Source: Planctomycetota bacterium
Lineage (GTDB): Bacteria; Planctomycetota; PLA2
DNA length: 64,000 nucleotides
NCBI GenBank assembly: GCA_021776735.1
Contig: JAJFFH010000050.1
Location: 147,824-211,823, forward strand
Direction: 5' to 3'
Part shown: positions 42,672 to 50,615 of the stretch, one piece after another
Layout of the letters: the number at the start of each line of letters is the position of its first letter
Position numbering within the stretch: the stretch's first letter is position 1
Made by a program: the position numbers and the translations under genes
The notes under the pieces: generated by a model
What the model was told of the DNA's origin: nothing
Databases searched by the model: none
Seen by the model: only the letters and a program-made list of their open reading frames with translations

Positions 42672-43264
42672 GCGCGCGCGTACAACCGGCGTTCGCTGGC
42701 GAGGAACGCCGCTGCCATCGCCGCCACGCCGCAGTAGAACCGACGGTCCGCAGCGTCGGCCACTTCGGCCAGCGCGCGCTCGGCCCAGGGTGCGAGGTGG
42801 CGCTCTAGGAACGCCCGCGCGCGGACACCGGCATCGCCGTCGAAGGCATCGCCGTCCGTTCCTGTCGGTTCGGCATCGTTTCGTTCTTCCTGCTCCTCTT
42901 GCGCGGCCAGCTCCCCCATTACGCCGAACAGGACGGCGAGATGGTCGATGGGCAAGTCGGTCTTTGGCTCGAGCCCGTGCTCGCGCAGGTACCCGTAGAT
43001 CGCGGCGACGGGATCTTCCGCACCCGTGCCGTAGTCGGACGCGCGCAGCGAGACGCGGGACGCGAGGCGCTCGAACTCGGCGGTCAGCTCCGCGGCACTC
43101 GACTCGGCGTCCTCGGGATCGAGCAGGTCCGAGTCGAGGTCGACGCCCTGTGCCGCGGCGAGCCGGTCCAGGCCCTGCTCGCGCAGGCGACGATAAAGTG
43201 CTGCGTCGAGCGGGCTGGCGACCAGTCTCCCGAACAGTACGTAGAGGGCGCGGCGCACGGACAT
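42668..43264 (-). CDS. TorD/DmsD-family redox-enzyme maturation chaperone
   Basis: 198 aa, ATG 43264. All-helical; YVLFGRLVASPLDAALYRRLREQGLDRL at the start, then YGYLREHGLEPKTDLPIDHLAVLFGVMGEL, which contains the conserved DHL (TorD: E-P-D-H), and AFLERHLAPWAERALAEVADAADRRFY, matching the FxxxHLxPW hallmark. TorD-like chaperones fold and check molybdoenzymes before Tat export; no molybdoenzyme is nearby. The linker EPTGTDGDAFDGDAGV contains a full copy of the dispersed motif (42848-42857) and an adjacent partial copy (42833-42842). Confidence 0.82.
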   Translation of the reverse strand: MSVRRALYVLFGRLVASPLDAALYRRLREQGLDRLAAAQGVDLDSDLLDPEDAESSAAELTAEFERLASRVSLRASDYGTGAEDPVAAIYGYLREHGLEPKTDLPIDHLAVLFGVMGELAAQEEQEERNDAEPTGTDGDAFDGDAGVRARAFLERHLAPWAERALAEVADAADRRFYCGVAAMAAAFLASERRLYARA

Positions 43265-43365
43265 GCGGGCATTGTAGGCAGCGGGCAAGGAGCGCCGATG
43301 TCGAGTTCGGCTTGGGGGCGCGAGGCCATCCGAGGGTTCCGTGCCTGTGATATCCTGCGCCACCC

Positions 43366-44493
43366 ATGGCCGAATTGCGGACGACACCGTTGACGGATTG
43401 GCATAGCGCGCGCGGCGCGCGGATGGTGCCCTTTGCCGGGTTCTCCATGCCCGTTCAGTATGGATCGGCACTCGAAGAGGTCGGCATCGTGCGCAACGAA
43501 GCCGCCCTGTTCGACCTCTGCCACATGGGCCGGCTCGTCCTGACCGGGCCGGAGCGAATCGCGGCCGCGGACCACGTCCTGAGCCAGAACGTCGCGAACA
43601 AGATTCCCGAGGGGGCGATCCGCTACGCGCTGATCTGCACGCCCGAAGGCACCGTGATCGACGATGTCTTGGTTTACAAGGAGCCCGACAAGCTCCACAT
43701 CGTGATCAACGCGGGCGGGCGCGATGCCGATCCCGCCTGGTTCTTGGAGCACACCGCGAACTTCGACTGCACCGTCGAGGATGTTTCGGACGCGCAGACG
43801 ATGATCGCGCTGCAGGGGCCCAAGGCCAAAGAGATCCTCCCCGCGGTCTGCGACGTGGATCTCTCCGCACTCAAGTACTACCGGTTCATGCCGGCCAAGG
43901 TGCTCGGCTCGATCGAGACCCTGGTGAGCCGCACCGGCTACACGGGCGAGGACGGCTTCGAGCTGTTCTTCGGGCCCGACGAGGCGGTGCGGGTCTGGGA
44001 AGCGCTGGTCGCCGCGGGCGGCAAGCCGTGCGGGCTCGGCGCACGCGATGTTTGCCGGACCGAGGCGGGCATGCCGCTTTACGGCCACGAGATGAACCGG
44101 GAGATCACCGGGCTCGAGGCCGGTCTCGACTTCGGTATCGATCTGTCCAAGGACTTCATCGGCGCGGCCGCGCTGCGCGCCCAGCGTGACGCCGGCGTTC
44201 CGCGTCGACTGGTCGGGCTCGCCGTCGAGGGCCGCCGTGTGCCGCGGGAGGGCTGCCGCATTCTCACGGGCGACGAGGACGTGGGCTTCGTGACGAGCGG
44301 GACGTTTTCGCCGACGCTCGACCGCCCCATCGCCATGGCGCTCGTCCGCAGCGAATTCGTCGCGGACGGTGCGCCGCTGGAAGCCGACGTGCGCGGCAAG
44401 CGCGTGAAGGTCAAGGTCGAGGGGATGCCGTTTTACAGCCGCAAACGCAAGAAGAAGCCCGTCAAGGGCAGTGAAGGGAACGTTGACGCATGA
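43366..44493 (+). CDS. gcvT: Glycine cleavage system T protein (aminomethyltransferase)
   Basis: 375 aa. GcvT pattern: RTTPLTDWHSARGARMVPFAGFSMPVQYG, FDLCHMGRLVLTGP, AIRYALICTPEGTVIDDVLVYKEPD (catalytic Asp region), SRTGYTGEDGFELFF and CRTEAGMPLYGHEMNREITGLEAGLDFGID. It transfers the aminomethyl group from lipoylated GcvH to tetrahydrofolate. Overlaps gcvH by 4 bp; gcvP is not in this window. Confidence 0.95.
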   Translation: MAELRTTPLTDWHSARGARMVPFAGFSMPVQYGSALEEVGIVRNEAALFDLCHMGRLVLTGPERIAAADHVLSQNVANKIPEGAIRYALICTPEGTVIDDVLVYKEPDKLHIVINAGGRDADPAWFLEHTANFDCTVEDVSDAQTMIALQGPKAKEILPAVCDVDLSALKYYRFMPAKVLGSIETLVSRTGYTGEDGFELFFGPDEAVRVWEALVAAGGKPCGLGARDVCRTEAGMPLYGHEMNREITGLEAGLDFGIDLSKDFIGAAALRAQRDAGVPRRLVGLAVEGRRVPREGCRILTGDEDVGFVTSGTFSPTLDRPIAMALVRSEFVADGAPLEADVRGKRVKVKVEGMPFYSRKRKKKPVKGSEGNVDA

Positions 44494-44882
44494 GTCGACC
44501 GCAAGACGCCCGATACAGCGAAAGCCACGAATGGGCGACGCTCGACGGTGACGTGCTGACACTCGGTGTGACCGACTTCGCCATCGAGCATCTCGGGGAC
44601 ATCGTGTTCGTCGATCTGCCGGACGTAGGGTCCGACCTCGGCCCGGGCGACACGGCGTGCGAGATCGAATCGGTCAAGGCCGTGGGCGAAGTCTACGCAC
44701 CCGTCACGGGCACGATCGAAGCCGTCAACGAAGGACTGGCGGACGACCCGAGCCCGCTCGTCGCCGATCCGTTCGGGGCGGGCTGGCTCATGAAGATCAA
44801 GGCGTCGGACACCTCAGGCTTCGAATCACTCATGGACCTGGCCGCCTACGAAAAGCACCTCGAAACCGCCGACCCCGGCTAG
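44490..44882 (+). CDS. gcvH: Glycine cleavage system H protein
   Basis: 130 aa, the normal length. The lipoylation site is Lys63 in IESVKAVGEVYAPV, preceded by SHEWATLDGDVLTLGVTDFAIEHLGDIVFVDLPDVG. GcvH carries reaction intermediates between GcvP, GcvT and the lipoamide dehydrogenase. Part of a gcvT-gcvH-lgt run on the plus strand. Confidence 0.95.
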   Translation: MSRPQDARYSESHEWATLDGDVLTLGVTDFAIEHLGDIVFVDLPDVGSDLGPGDTACEIESVKAVGEVYAPVTGTIEAVNEGLADDPSPLVADPFGAGWLMKIKASDTSGFESLMDLAAYEKHLETADPG

Positions 44883-44897
44883 GCGCGCACAGACACC

Positions 44898-46274
44898 GTG
44901 TTCCCGGTCCTCCTTGAAATCCCCAACGCGTGGACGCTGTCCTTCGGGGCGCTGTTCGCCGAGATCGCCGTCGGGCTCGGCTGCGCCGTCACCTGGCTCG
45001 CGCTCCACCTGCGCAAGCGCCGCGACGTTCTGGCCGCGTTCCTGAACACGGCCGCGGTGCTGGTCCTCTTGCACCTGCTCCTGTCCTGGTTCATGAAGAC
45101 CGAGGAGGGCTATCCGCCGATCACGATCTATTCGTTCGGCGTGATCATCATCCTCGGTTTTTTGGGCGGTGCGCGCTACATGGTCGGCGTCACCGACCGC
45201 CTCGGCCTTGAGCGCAAGCGCATCTTCGACTGGGCGTTCTGGATGCTCGTCGTCGGCATCGCCGGCGCGCGTCTGCTCTACGCGTTCTTGAAGTACGACG
45301 AGTTCACGGCGAACAAGTTCGAGGTGTTGCGCATCTGGAACGGCGGGCTGGTCTGGTACGGGGGTCTCATTCCGTCGGCGCTCGTCGGCGTTTGGCTCCT
45401 GCGCCGCTGGAAGATGCCGGTCCTGCACGTCTGCGACATCGGTTGTGCCGCGGTCATGCTCGCGCTGGGGCTTGGCCGCTGGGCCTGCTTTTTGGCCGGC
45501 GACGACTATGGGCAGCCGACGGACGGCGCCTGGGGCATTCGCTTTTACAACGAGCGCGCCCTCGTGCCAGAGCAGTTACGCGGACGCCTCCTTGAGCCGA
45601 CGCAGCTCTACATGAGCGTCATGTGCCTCTGGTTGTTCTTGCTGATCCACTGGATTCGCCGCCGCGCACGCTTCGCGGGCCAGGCGTTCGCGTGGATGAT
45701 CATCGCCTACGCGGTCGGCCGGGGCCTATTCATCGAGCCCATTCGCGGCGACTTCGTCGAGCGCAACCCGGGGTATCGCCGCCACGTCGTGGCCGAGATC
45801 GGGGTGCTCCAGAAGAAGGGTGAAACCGCTCCGGTACTCGAACGCGGCGACATCGTCGAGGGCGCGATCACGCAGGCCGGAAAGACGATCCAGATTCGCG
45901 GTCGCGTCCTCGGCGACCTCGAATTGGACGACAAGGGCTACGGAACCGTATACGCGATGTCGGACGACGAGCACAAACCGGCGGCACCGCAAGGGCTGCT
46001 GGGCCGGCGTCTCGCCCGCTCCGGTGGTCCAGCTCCCGGGTGGACCGTCACCGCCATCCGTCATGAGGGCGACGGCAAGGGACTCGCAGCTGAGTTTCGG
46101 ACCGTCAACACGCAGTGGTACAGCAGCTACATGCCGAAGCCGGTCGGCTACTTCTCGACCTCGCAGTGGTTCTCGGTCGTCCTCGTGGTCATCGGCGTCC
46201 TGATGCTGTGGGGCTTCAAGAAGCTCGGTTCGCCGGGCTACGCGGAGACCATCGCGTCCGCCGACAAAGCGTAA
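44898..46274 (+). CDS. lgt: Prolipoprotein diacylglyceryl transferase with a large periplasmic insertion
   Basis: 458 aa, GTG start 15 bp after gcvH. Lgt features: several TM helices, IYSFGVIIILGFLGGARYM, NGGLVWYGGLIPSALVGVWLL, GRWACFLAGDDYG (family GRxGNFxNxExxG) and EPTQLYMSVMCLWLFLLI. Typical Lgt is about 280 aa; this one has about 150 extra residues (roughly 285-430) between the penultimate and last TM helices, soluble and beta-rich (DIVEGAITQAGKTIQIRGRVLG). It transfers the diacylglyceryl moiety to lipobox cysteines, several of which occur in this window. Extended Lgt proteins are known in planctomycetes. Confidence 0.9.
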   Translation: MFPVLLEIPNAWTLSFGALFAEIAVGLGCAVTWLALHLRKRRDVLAAFLNTAAVLVLLHLLLSWFMKTEEGYPPITIYSFGVIIILGFLGGARYMVGVTDRLGLERKRIFDWAFWMLVVGIAGARLLYAFLKYDEFTANKFEVLRIWNGGLVWYGGLIPSALVGVWLLRRWKMPVLHVCDIGCAAVMLALGLGRWACFLAGDDYGQPTDGAWGIRFYNERALVPEQLRGRLLEPTQLYMSVMCLWLFLLIHWIRRRARFAGQAFAWMIIAYAVGRGLFIEPIRGDFVERNPGYRRHVVAEIGVLQKKGETAPVLERGDIVEGAITQAGKTIQIRGRVLGDLELDDKGYGTVYAMSDDEHKPAAPQGLLGRRLARSGGPAPGWTVTAIRHEGDGKGLAAEFRTVNTQWYSSYMPKPVGYFSTSQWFSVVLVVIGVLMLWGFKKLGSPGYAETIASADKA

Positions 46275-46298
46275 ACCGACGCCCTCTCTGACTGCGCC

Positions 46299-46528
46299 AG
46301 GCTCTGTTTGAAGAGTCAGCGTGAGGCCCGAGGCACCCTTCATCGAGGAAGCGCGCCGCAGCCCTCCGCTCGCGCCAACATCGTCAGATGTTGGGCCAGA
46401 CGATACTGATCGTCAGATGTTGGACCAGACAACACTGCCGCGTAGCGAAAGGCGGCGCGAGCCGCAGGCGAGCGACCTGGCGCAGCCGCAGCCGGCCGAA
46501 AAGCCAGGCGACTTTTCAAACAGAGCCT
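46299..46528. repeat. 230-bp element with 14-bp terminal inverted repeats and internal palindromes
   Basis: AGGCTCTGTTTGAA (46299-46312) and its exact inverse (46515-46528) bound the segment. Inside, CCAACATCGTCAGATGTTGG (46375-46394) is a palindrome, followed by a partial repeat GATCGTCAGATGTTGGACCAGAC (46409-46431). The same palindrome occurs at 52261-52282. No ORF of note. It lies exactly between the lgt 3' end and the end of the convergent DUF5658 gene, whose stop codon overlaps the right arm, so it may also act as a bidirectional transcription end. Confidence 0.55.
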
Positions 46529-47024
46529 AGACCTGGAGTCCGGGGTTCGCGCGCAGGAACGCCAGGTACATGTGGAACACGAACACGCCGGCGTACAGCA
46601 GGAAAGCGAACGAGAGCAGCGTCTTTACGCGGCGGAACCGGATGTGGACGAGCAGGACGCCGAGGCCGACAAAGGTCGTGACCAGCTTGACGATCTTGAA
46701 CAGCGACGTGCCGCCCCAGGTGAGCGTTGCGGCCATGACGGGGTTGGCCTCCGCGCCGCCGTGGTCGAGGTGCACGAGCGTGAAGTACATGTCCAGAACG
46801 GACAACACGAGGATGCCCGCGACCAACAGCCACTCCGTCGTGCTGTAGCGATCGACGTAGATGTTGTCGCTCTCGTCGTCTCGTCGTCCGCCGCGGCGGC
46901 GTCCGAAGAGCCAGTAGCGCGAGAAAAGTGTCGTGGGGCGCTGGCGGCGCTCGCTGGGTTGACGCTGCTCGCGGACCTCGTTCGGCGCAATAGCGGCGTG
47001 GGGTGCCTGGGTCGTCGTGTTCAT
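46527..47024 (-). CDS. DUF5658-type integral membrane protein
   Basis: 165 aa. A basic, Arg-rich cytoplasmic N-terminus (EQRQPSERRQRP) precedes three or four TM helices: WLLVAGILVLSVLDMYFTLVHL, SLFKIVKLVTTFVGLGVLLVHI, LLSFAFLLYAGVFVFHMYLAFL. VLDMYFTLVHLDHGGAEANPVM is the DUF5658 signature (D-x-x-x-T-x-x-x-x-G-x-x-E-x-NP). Function unknown. Confidence 0.8.
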   Translation of the reverse strand: MNTTTQAPHAAIAPNEVREQRQPSERRQRPTTLFSRYWLFGRRRGGRRDDESDNIYVDRYSTTEWLLVAGILVLSVLDMYFTLVHLDHGGAEANPVMAATLTWGGTSLFKIVKLVTTFVGLGVLLVHIRFRRVKTLLSFAFLLYAGVFVFHMYLAFLRANPGLQV

Positions 47025-47137
47025 CGTGTCGGTGCCGGGGAGGGAATGTCGATTCGGGTGGACATTGTCTTATCCGACATCGTCTAGCGCAAAGCGGGGG
47101 CCGTTCGTTCCGCCTCCGGCCGGCCTATTGTTCTTTT

Positions 47138-48895
47138 TTACCCCTCAGACCGCCGGTGCGCCAGCTCAACCAGGGTTGCCTTGATATCGCGCGCCACGAG
47201 CCGGCTCGGTTCGTAGCGATACGCCTCTTGCAGACCGTCGCGCACCTTGGTGTCGAGACGGCCCCTCAGCCGCAGCGCAAACAACAGCTCACGCCGTGCG
47301 TCCTCGCTGGACAACGTCCGCACGGCATCCAGGACCGCCGGGAGCACCTCGTCGGGAATCCCGTGCGGCCCTAGGGCGAGCACGCGCCGACGCAGCGCGC
47401 CCAGCGCGGGCAGGTTGCCCGAGCGGATAGCTTCCGCCACCACGTCCAGCCGTTCGCCGAGGGCGAGCAACTCCGTGGCGGCCGTGTCGTGCATGGCCGC
47501 GGGCCGGTTCGGAGCAAGTTCGGCCACAAGCAGCGGCGTCACGCTTCGCGCGCCAAGATCGACGAGTGCGGCGTACAGCGGCGGTCGGGTCAGCGCGGAC
47601 TGTTCGCGCACAAGTTTCAAGAGATCCGGAGCGACCTCCGTCAGGCGCAGCCGGCGGATGATCTTTAGGGCCATCTGCAGCCGCCCGGCGTTGCCCGAAC
47701 GAATCTCGTTGGCGAGATAGCGGGCCGTGCGGCCGCGGTCCGCGTCCGTGAGCCTGGCGGCCACGAGTTCGAACTGCACAAACTCGTGTTCGGCAATCGC
47801 GTCCCAGAGCAGCGTGCGAATCTCTTGTTCGTCGAGCCAGTGCCGGGCCAACAGCCGGAGCGCGGTGAGGTAGCCCAGGGTCGGGCCCGGCTCCTCGGCC
47901 AGCTTGAGGCACTGTTCCTTGGCGTACGGGTCGGGCCCGTCCTCGATCAGGTACTGGAGTGCGGTCGTGAACGTGAGCGTCGCAAGGTTGCCCTCCTTGT
48001 TTCGATGGCGCTCGTATTCGCTGATCAGCAGCGCCCGCATCCGCTCGGTCTGTTCCGCCGGGCCGAGACGTTTGAGCGCCAACTCGGCAGCCAGCCGATC
48101 CTGCGAGCGCGCGCTCGAGAGCGCCGTCCTCAAAAACGGCTCAAACAGGTGAGCCTGTCGTCTGGTATCGGACGGCTGTGTCTCGTGCGCCATCCCACTG
48201 AGCCGCGTCAGCAGGTGAATGCGCAGATCCGGCGGGGGCTCGTCACCGACTCGCGACACCGACCCGTCGGGCAGGTCCGGCGCCATCTTCAACACGATGT
48301 CGCCGCGCCCTACAGAGAACAAGAGGTCGATGGCCAGACGACGCAGATCGTTGGTGCGCCGCTTCCGCGTCAGCTCTTCACGGCAAAGCTCCACCACGCT
48401 CTCATGCGGCGTCTTGCGGTACGCATCAAAGACGAGGAGGCGAAACTCGGTGGCCCACGTATCGGCCTCGGCCCTGTTTTCGATCGCGTTCGGCGCGAGC
48501 CACGAATGCAGGAATTCGTGATACCGAGCATGGTCCCGCGCTTCAGGAATCGTCGGCAAGAGCCGCAGCACGGTGCTCAAGACGTTCGGCGATCGGCGGT
48601 ACAACGGCACCCGCTCCTTCGCGATCAGATAGTCCACCGCGTCGGTGCCGAAGTCGCGCAGGGCGGGCAGGCCCACGATGGTCCAGGCCGGGATCGTGAC
48701 GCCGTACAGTCGCAACTGCTCGCCGCGCACGATCATCGAGAAGAAGTACTCGACGCGCTCGCTATCCGTCGGCGTCGGTACTCGTGGCGCAGCGCGCAGC
48801 GGTGTTTCGTCCGCTTTCCCGTCGGCCCAGACCGCCCAGGCAACAATGGAAACTCCCACGACCAAGCCAAGGACGGCGATGCTTTTCCCGCTCAT
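47138..48895 (-). CDS. Exported HEAT-like repeat protein
   Basis: 585 aa with a signal peptide or anchor (KSIAVLGLVVGVSIVAWAVWADG). The body is entirely helical with HEAT-like repeats (LAAELALKRLGPAEQTERMRALL, GYLTALRLLARHWLDEQEIRTLLWDAI, LYAALVDLGARSVTPLLVAEL). Codons 5-9 (SIAVLG) are a copy of the dispersed motif with the TTGGCTT tail (48871-48880), located directly at the start of the signal peptide. No catalytic motif. Confidence 0.75.
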   Translation of the reverse strand: MSGKSIAVLGLVVGVSIVAWAVWADGKADETPLRAAPRVPTPTDSERVEYFFSMIVRGEQLRLYGVTIPAWTIVGLPALRDFGTDAVDYLIAKERVPLYRRSPNVLSTVLRLLPTIPEARDHARYHEFLHSWLAPNAIENRAEADTWATEFRLLVFDAYRKTPHESVVELCREELTRKRRTNDLRRLAIDLLFSVGRGDIVLKMAPDLPDGSVSRVGDEPPPDLRIHLLTRLSGMAHETQPSDTRRQAHLFEPFLRTALSSARSQDRLAAELALKRLGPAEQTERMRALLISEYERHRNKEGNLATLTFTTALQYLIEDGPDPYAKEQCLKLAEEPGPTLGYLTALRLLARHWLDEQEIRTLLWDAIAEHEFVQFELVAARLTDADRGRTARYLANEIRSGNAGRLQMALKIIRRLRLTEVAPDLLKLVREQSALTRPPLYAALVDLGARSVTPLLVAELAPNRPAAMHDTAATELLALGERLDVVAEAIRSGNLPALGALRRRVLALGPHGIPDEVLPAVLDAVRTLSSEDARRELLFALRLRGRLDTKVRDGLQEAYRYEPSRLVARDIKATLVELAHRRSEG

Positions 48896-48968
48896 TGATC
48901 CTTTGACTCCGCGGGCTCCGTGCGCTCCGCGCGTTCCAGCGGCGACCGGGTGGTTGTTTGGCGGCGAT

Positions 48969-50615
48969 TCACTTCGTGCGTCGGATGTCGAGAGCCGGTC
49001 CCACAGACAGACCGTAGTGCCGCAGCAGGGTTCCGGTCACGCGGTGGATTCTAACCCGCGCCTGCACGAGTGCGGTCCGGGCCTGCAGCAATCGCTGCTC
49101 GGCTTCGGTCAGGTTCTCCTCGAGCCGGCTCACTTCGAGCGCGGTCGTGGAGCCGCGCTGCAGACGCTGGCGTTCGCCGCGGACCGAGTCGCTTGCGGCA
49201 CGCACCTCCTCGCGCGTGGCACGGATTTCCTCGAGCGCTGTCCGAAACTGTCGGTGCGCCTTGCGGACCTCGACGACGCCGGCGTTGACCAGTTCCTGCC
49301 TCTGCAAGCGGGCGCGGTCCACTTCGGCGCGGGCCTTGCGCAGTTGCGCGCGCGCGGCGCGGCGGCCAAACGTCCACGTCAGCGTGAGCGACGCGCTTGC
49401 GGACAGCGCATCGGATCCGATCGCGTCGGCGGTGCTGTCCTGGAACCGTCCGGTCACGCCGCGCGTGGTCAGCGCCGCGCCGAGATCGAGTTGCACGCGG
49501 AGGGCATCGCGCGCCTGAACCACGCCCTCCTCGAGCCGGGCGATCAAGGCGTCGTGTGCGCGCAGGTCGTAGCGTCGTGCGAGCGCCGTCTTGACCAGTT
49601 TCGGAAGCGGCGCGACGGCGGGGCCCGCTTCCGGGTCGTCTTTCGCTCGCAGCGCGATCCCGTCGGCACGGCGACCGGTGAAAGGCAAGACGAGTTGGCG
49701 CAGGTCGTCGGATGCGTCCTCGCGCGTCGCACGCGCCTGCACCAGCGACGCTTCGCGGCGCTTGGTTTCGGCCACGGCCTTGCTTACGTCCAGCGGCGTG
49801 GCCCGGCCGATCTCGGGCCGGAGTTTCCTGCGCTCGGTGTTCTCGATCTCGCGCGCGACGGCCAGCGATTTTTCGAGCACGCCGACCTGATCCTGGGCTT
49901 CGCGCAAAGCCCAGTACGCATCGGAGATGGAGCCGATCGTATTGGCCACTGTCTCCTGAAGATCGAGCCCTGCCTGGCGCGCTCCGGCACGGGCTGCCCG
50001 CAGGACGGACTCCTGGGCGTGCCGGCCGCGACCGCGCAGCAGCGGGACCGACAGCGTCAGTTCGAGCGCGGAGTCGTAGGCCGGGTTGATCGTGCTGAAC
50101 GTCGAGTTCGAGAACGAGCGGTCGGTGCGCCACTCAAGACCAAGCGAGGGCCCCGCCCGAAACGGCTTCGTGACCCCCAGCGTGAAGTTGAACGAGTCCG
50201 TATCGACGACATCGGCACCCGCCAACGACGACCGCGACGGCGCGACTGTTTCGCCTCCGCTCACGACGGTGTTGAGGGTCGGATCCCAGGCGGCGTCCGC
50301 CGCCTCGACGTCGAACCGGGCCAGCAGGGCGGTCAGCCGCGAGGAGCGCAGGCCGAGGTTGTAGGCCAGGCCCAGCGTGAGCGCGTCTTCAAACGTCAGG
50401 CGTCTTGCTCGTCGCGCAGGCTTCCCGGAACGCCCGGTGCCGGACGTGTCGCGGACATCGCCGTCCGTCTGCTTTTGGTTCGCTGCATCCGGTTTACCCG
50501 TTTCATCCGGCTTGCCCGGGGCGGTGGCCAGCCTGTCTGGCGAGTCCTTGGACGTGGCCTTTTCGCCGGCGGAGACCGCGGTGGCGAGCAGCGCAAGGAG
50601 AAAGAGCCGCGTCAC
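48969..50615 (-). CDS. TolC-family outer membrane efflux protein
   Basis: 548 aa. Signal peptide MTRLFLLALLATAVSAGE, a disordered linker, then two OEP repeats: LTFEDALTLGLAYNLGLRSSRL, AWDPTLNTVVSGG, SISDAYWALREAQDQVGVLEKSLAVA, and in the second half LPKLVKTALARRYDLRAHDALIARLEEGVVQARDA, AGVVEVRKAHRQFRTALEEIRATREEV. TolC-like channels pair with inner-membrane pumps; none is adjacent. The GTG start overlaps the upstream HEAT gene (GTGA). The linker QKQTDGDVRDT carries a dispersed motif copy (50457-50466). Confidence 0.88.
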   Translation of the reverse strand: MTRLFLLALLATAVSAGEKATSKDSPDRLATAPGKPDETGKPDAANQKQTDGDVRDTSGTGRSGKPARRARRLTFEDALTLGLAYNLGLRSSRLTALLARFDVEAADAAWDPTLNTVVSGGETVAPSRSSLAGADVVDTDSFNFTLGVTKPFRAGPSLGLEWRTDRSFSNSTFSTINPAYDSALELTLSVPLLRGRGRHAQESVLRAARAGARQAGLDLQETVANTIGSISDAYWALREAQDQVGVLEKSLAVAREIENTERRKLRPEIGRATPLDVSKAVAETKRREASLVQARATREDASDDLRQLVLPFTGRRADGIALRAKDDPEAGPAVAPLPKLVKTALARRYDLRAHDALIARLEEGVVQARDALRVQLDLGAALTTRGVTGRFQDSTADAIGSDALSASASLTLTWTFGRRAARAQLRKARAEVDRARLQRQELVNAGVVEVRKAHRQFRTALEEIRATREEVRAASDSVRGERQRLQRGSTTALEVSRLEENLTEAEQRLLQARTALVQARVRIHRVTGTLLRHYGLSVGPALDIRRTK

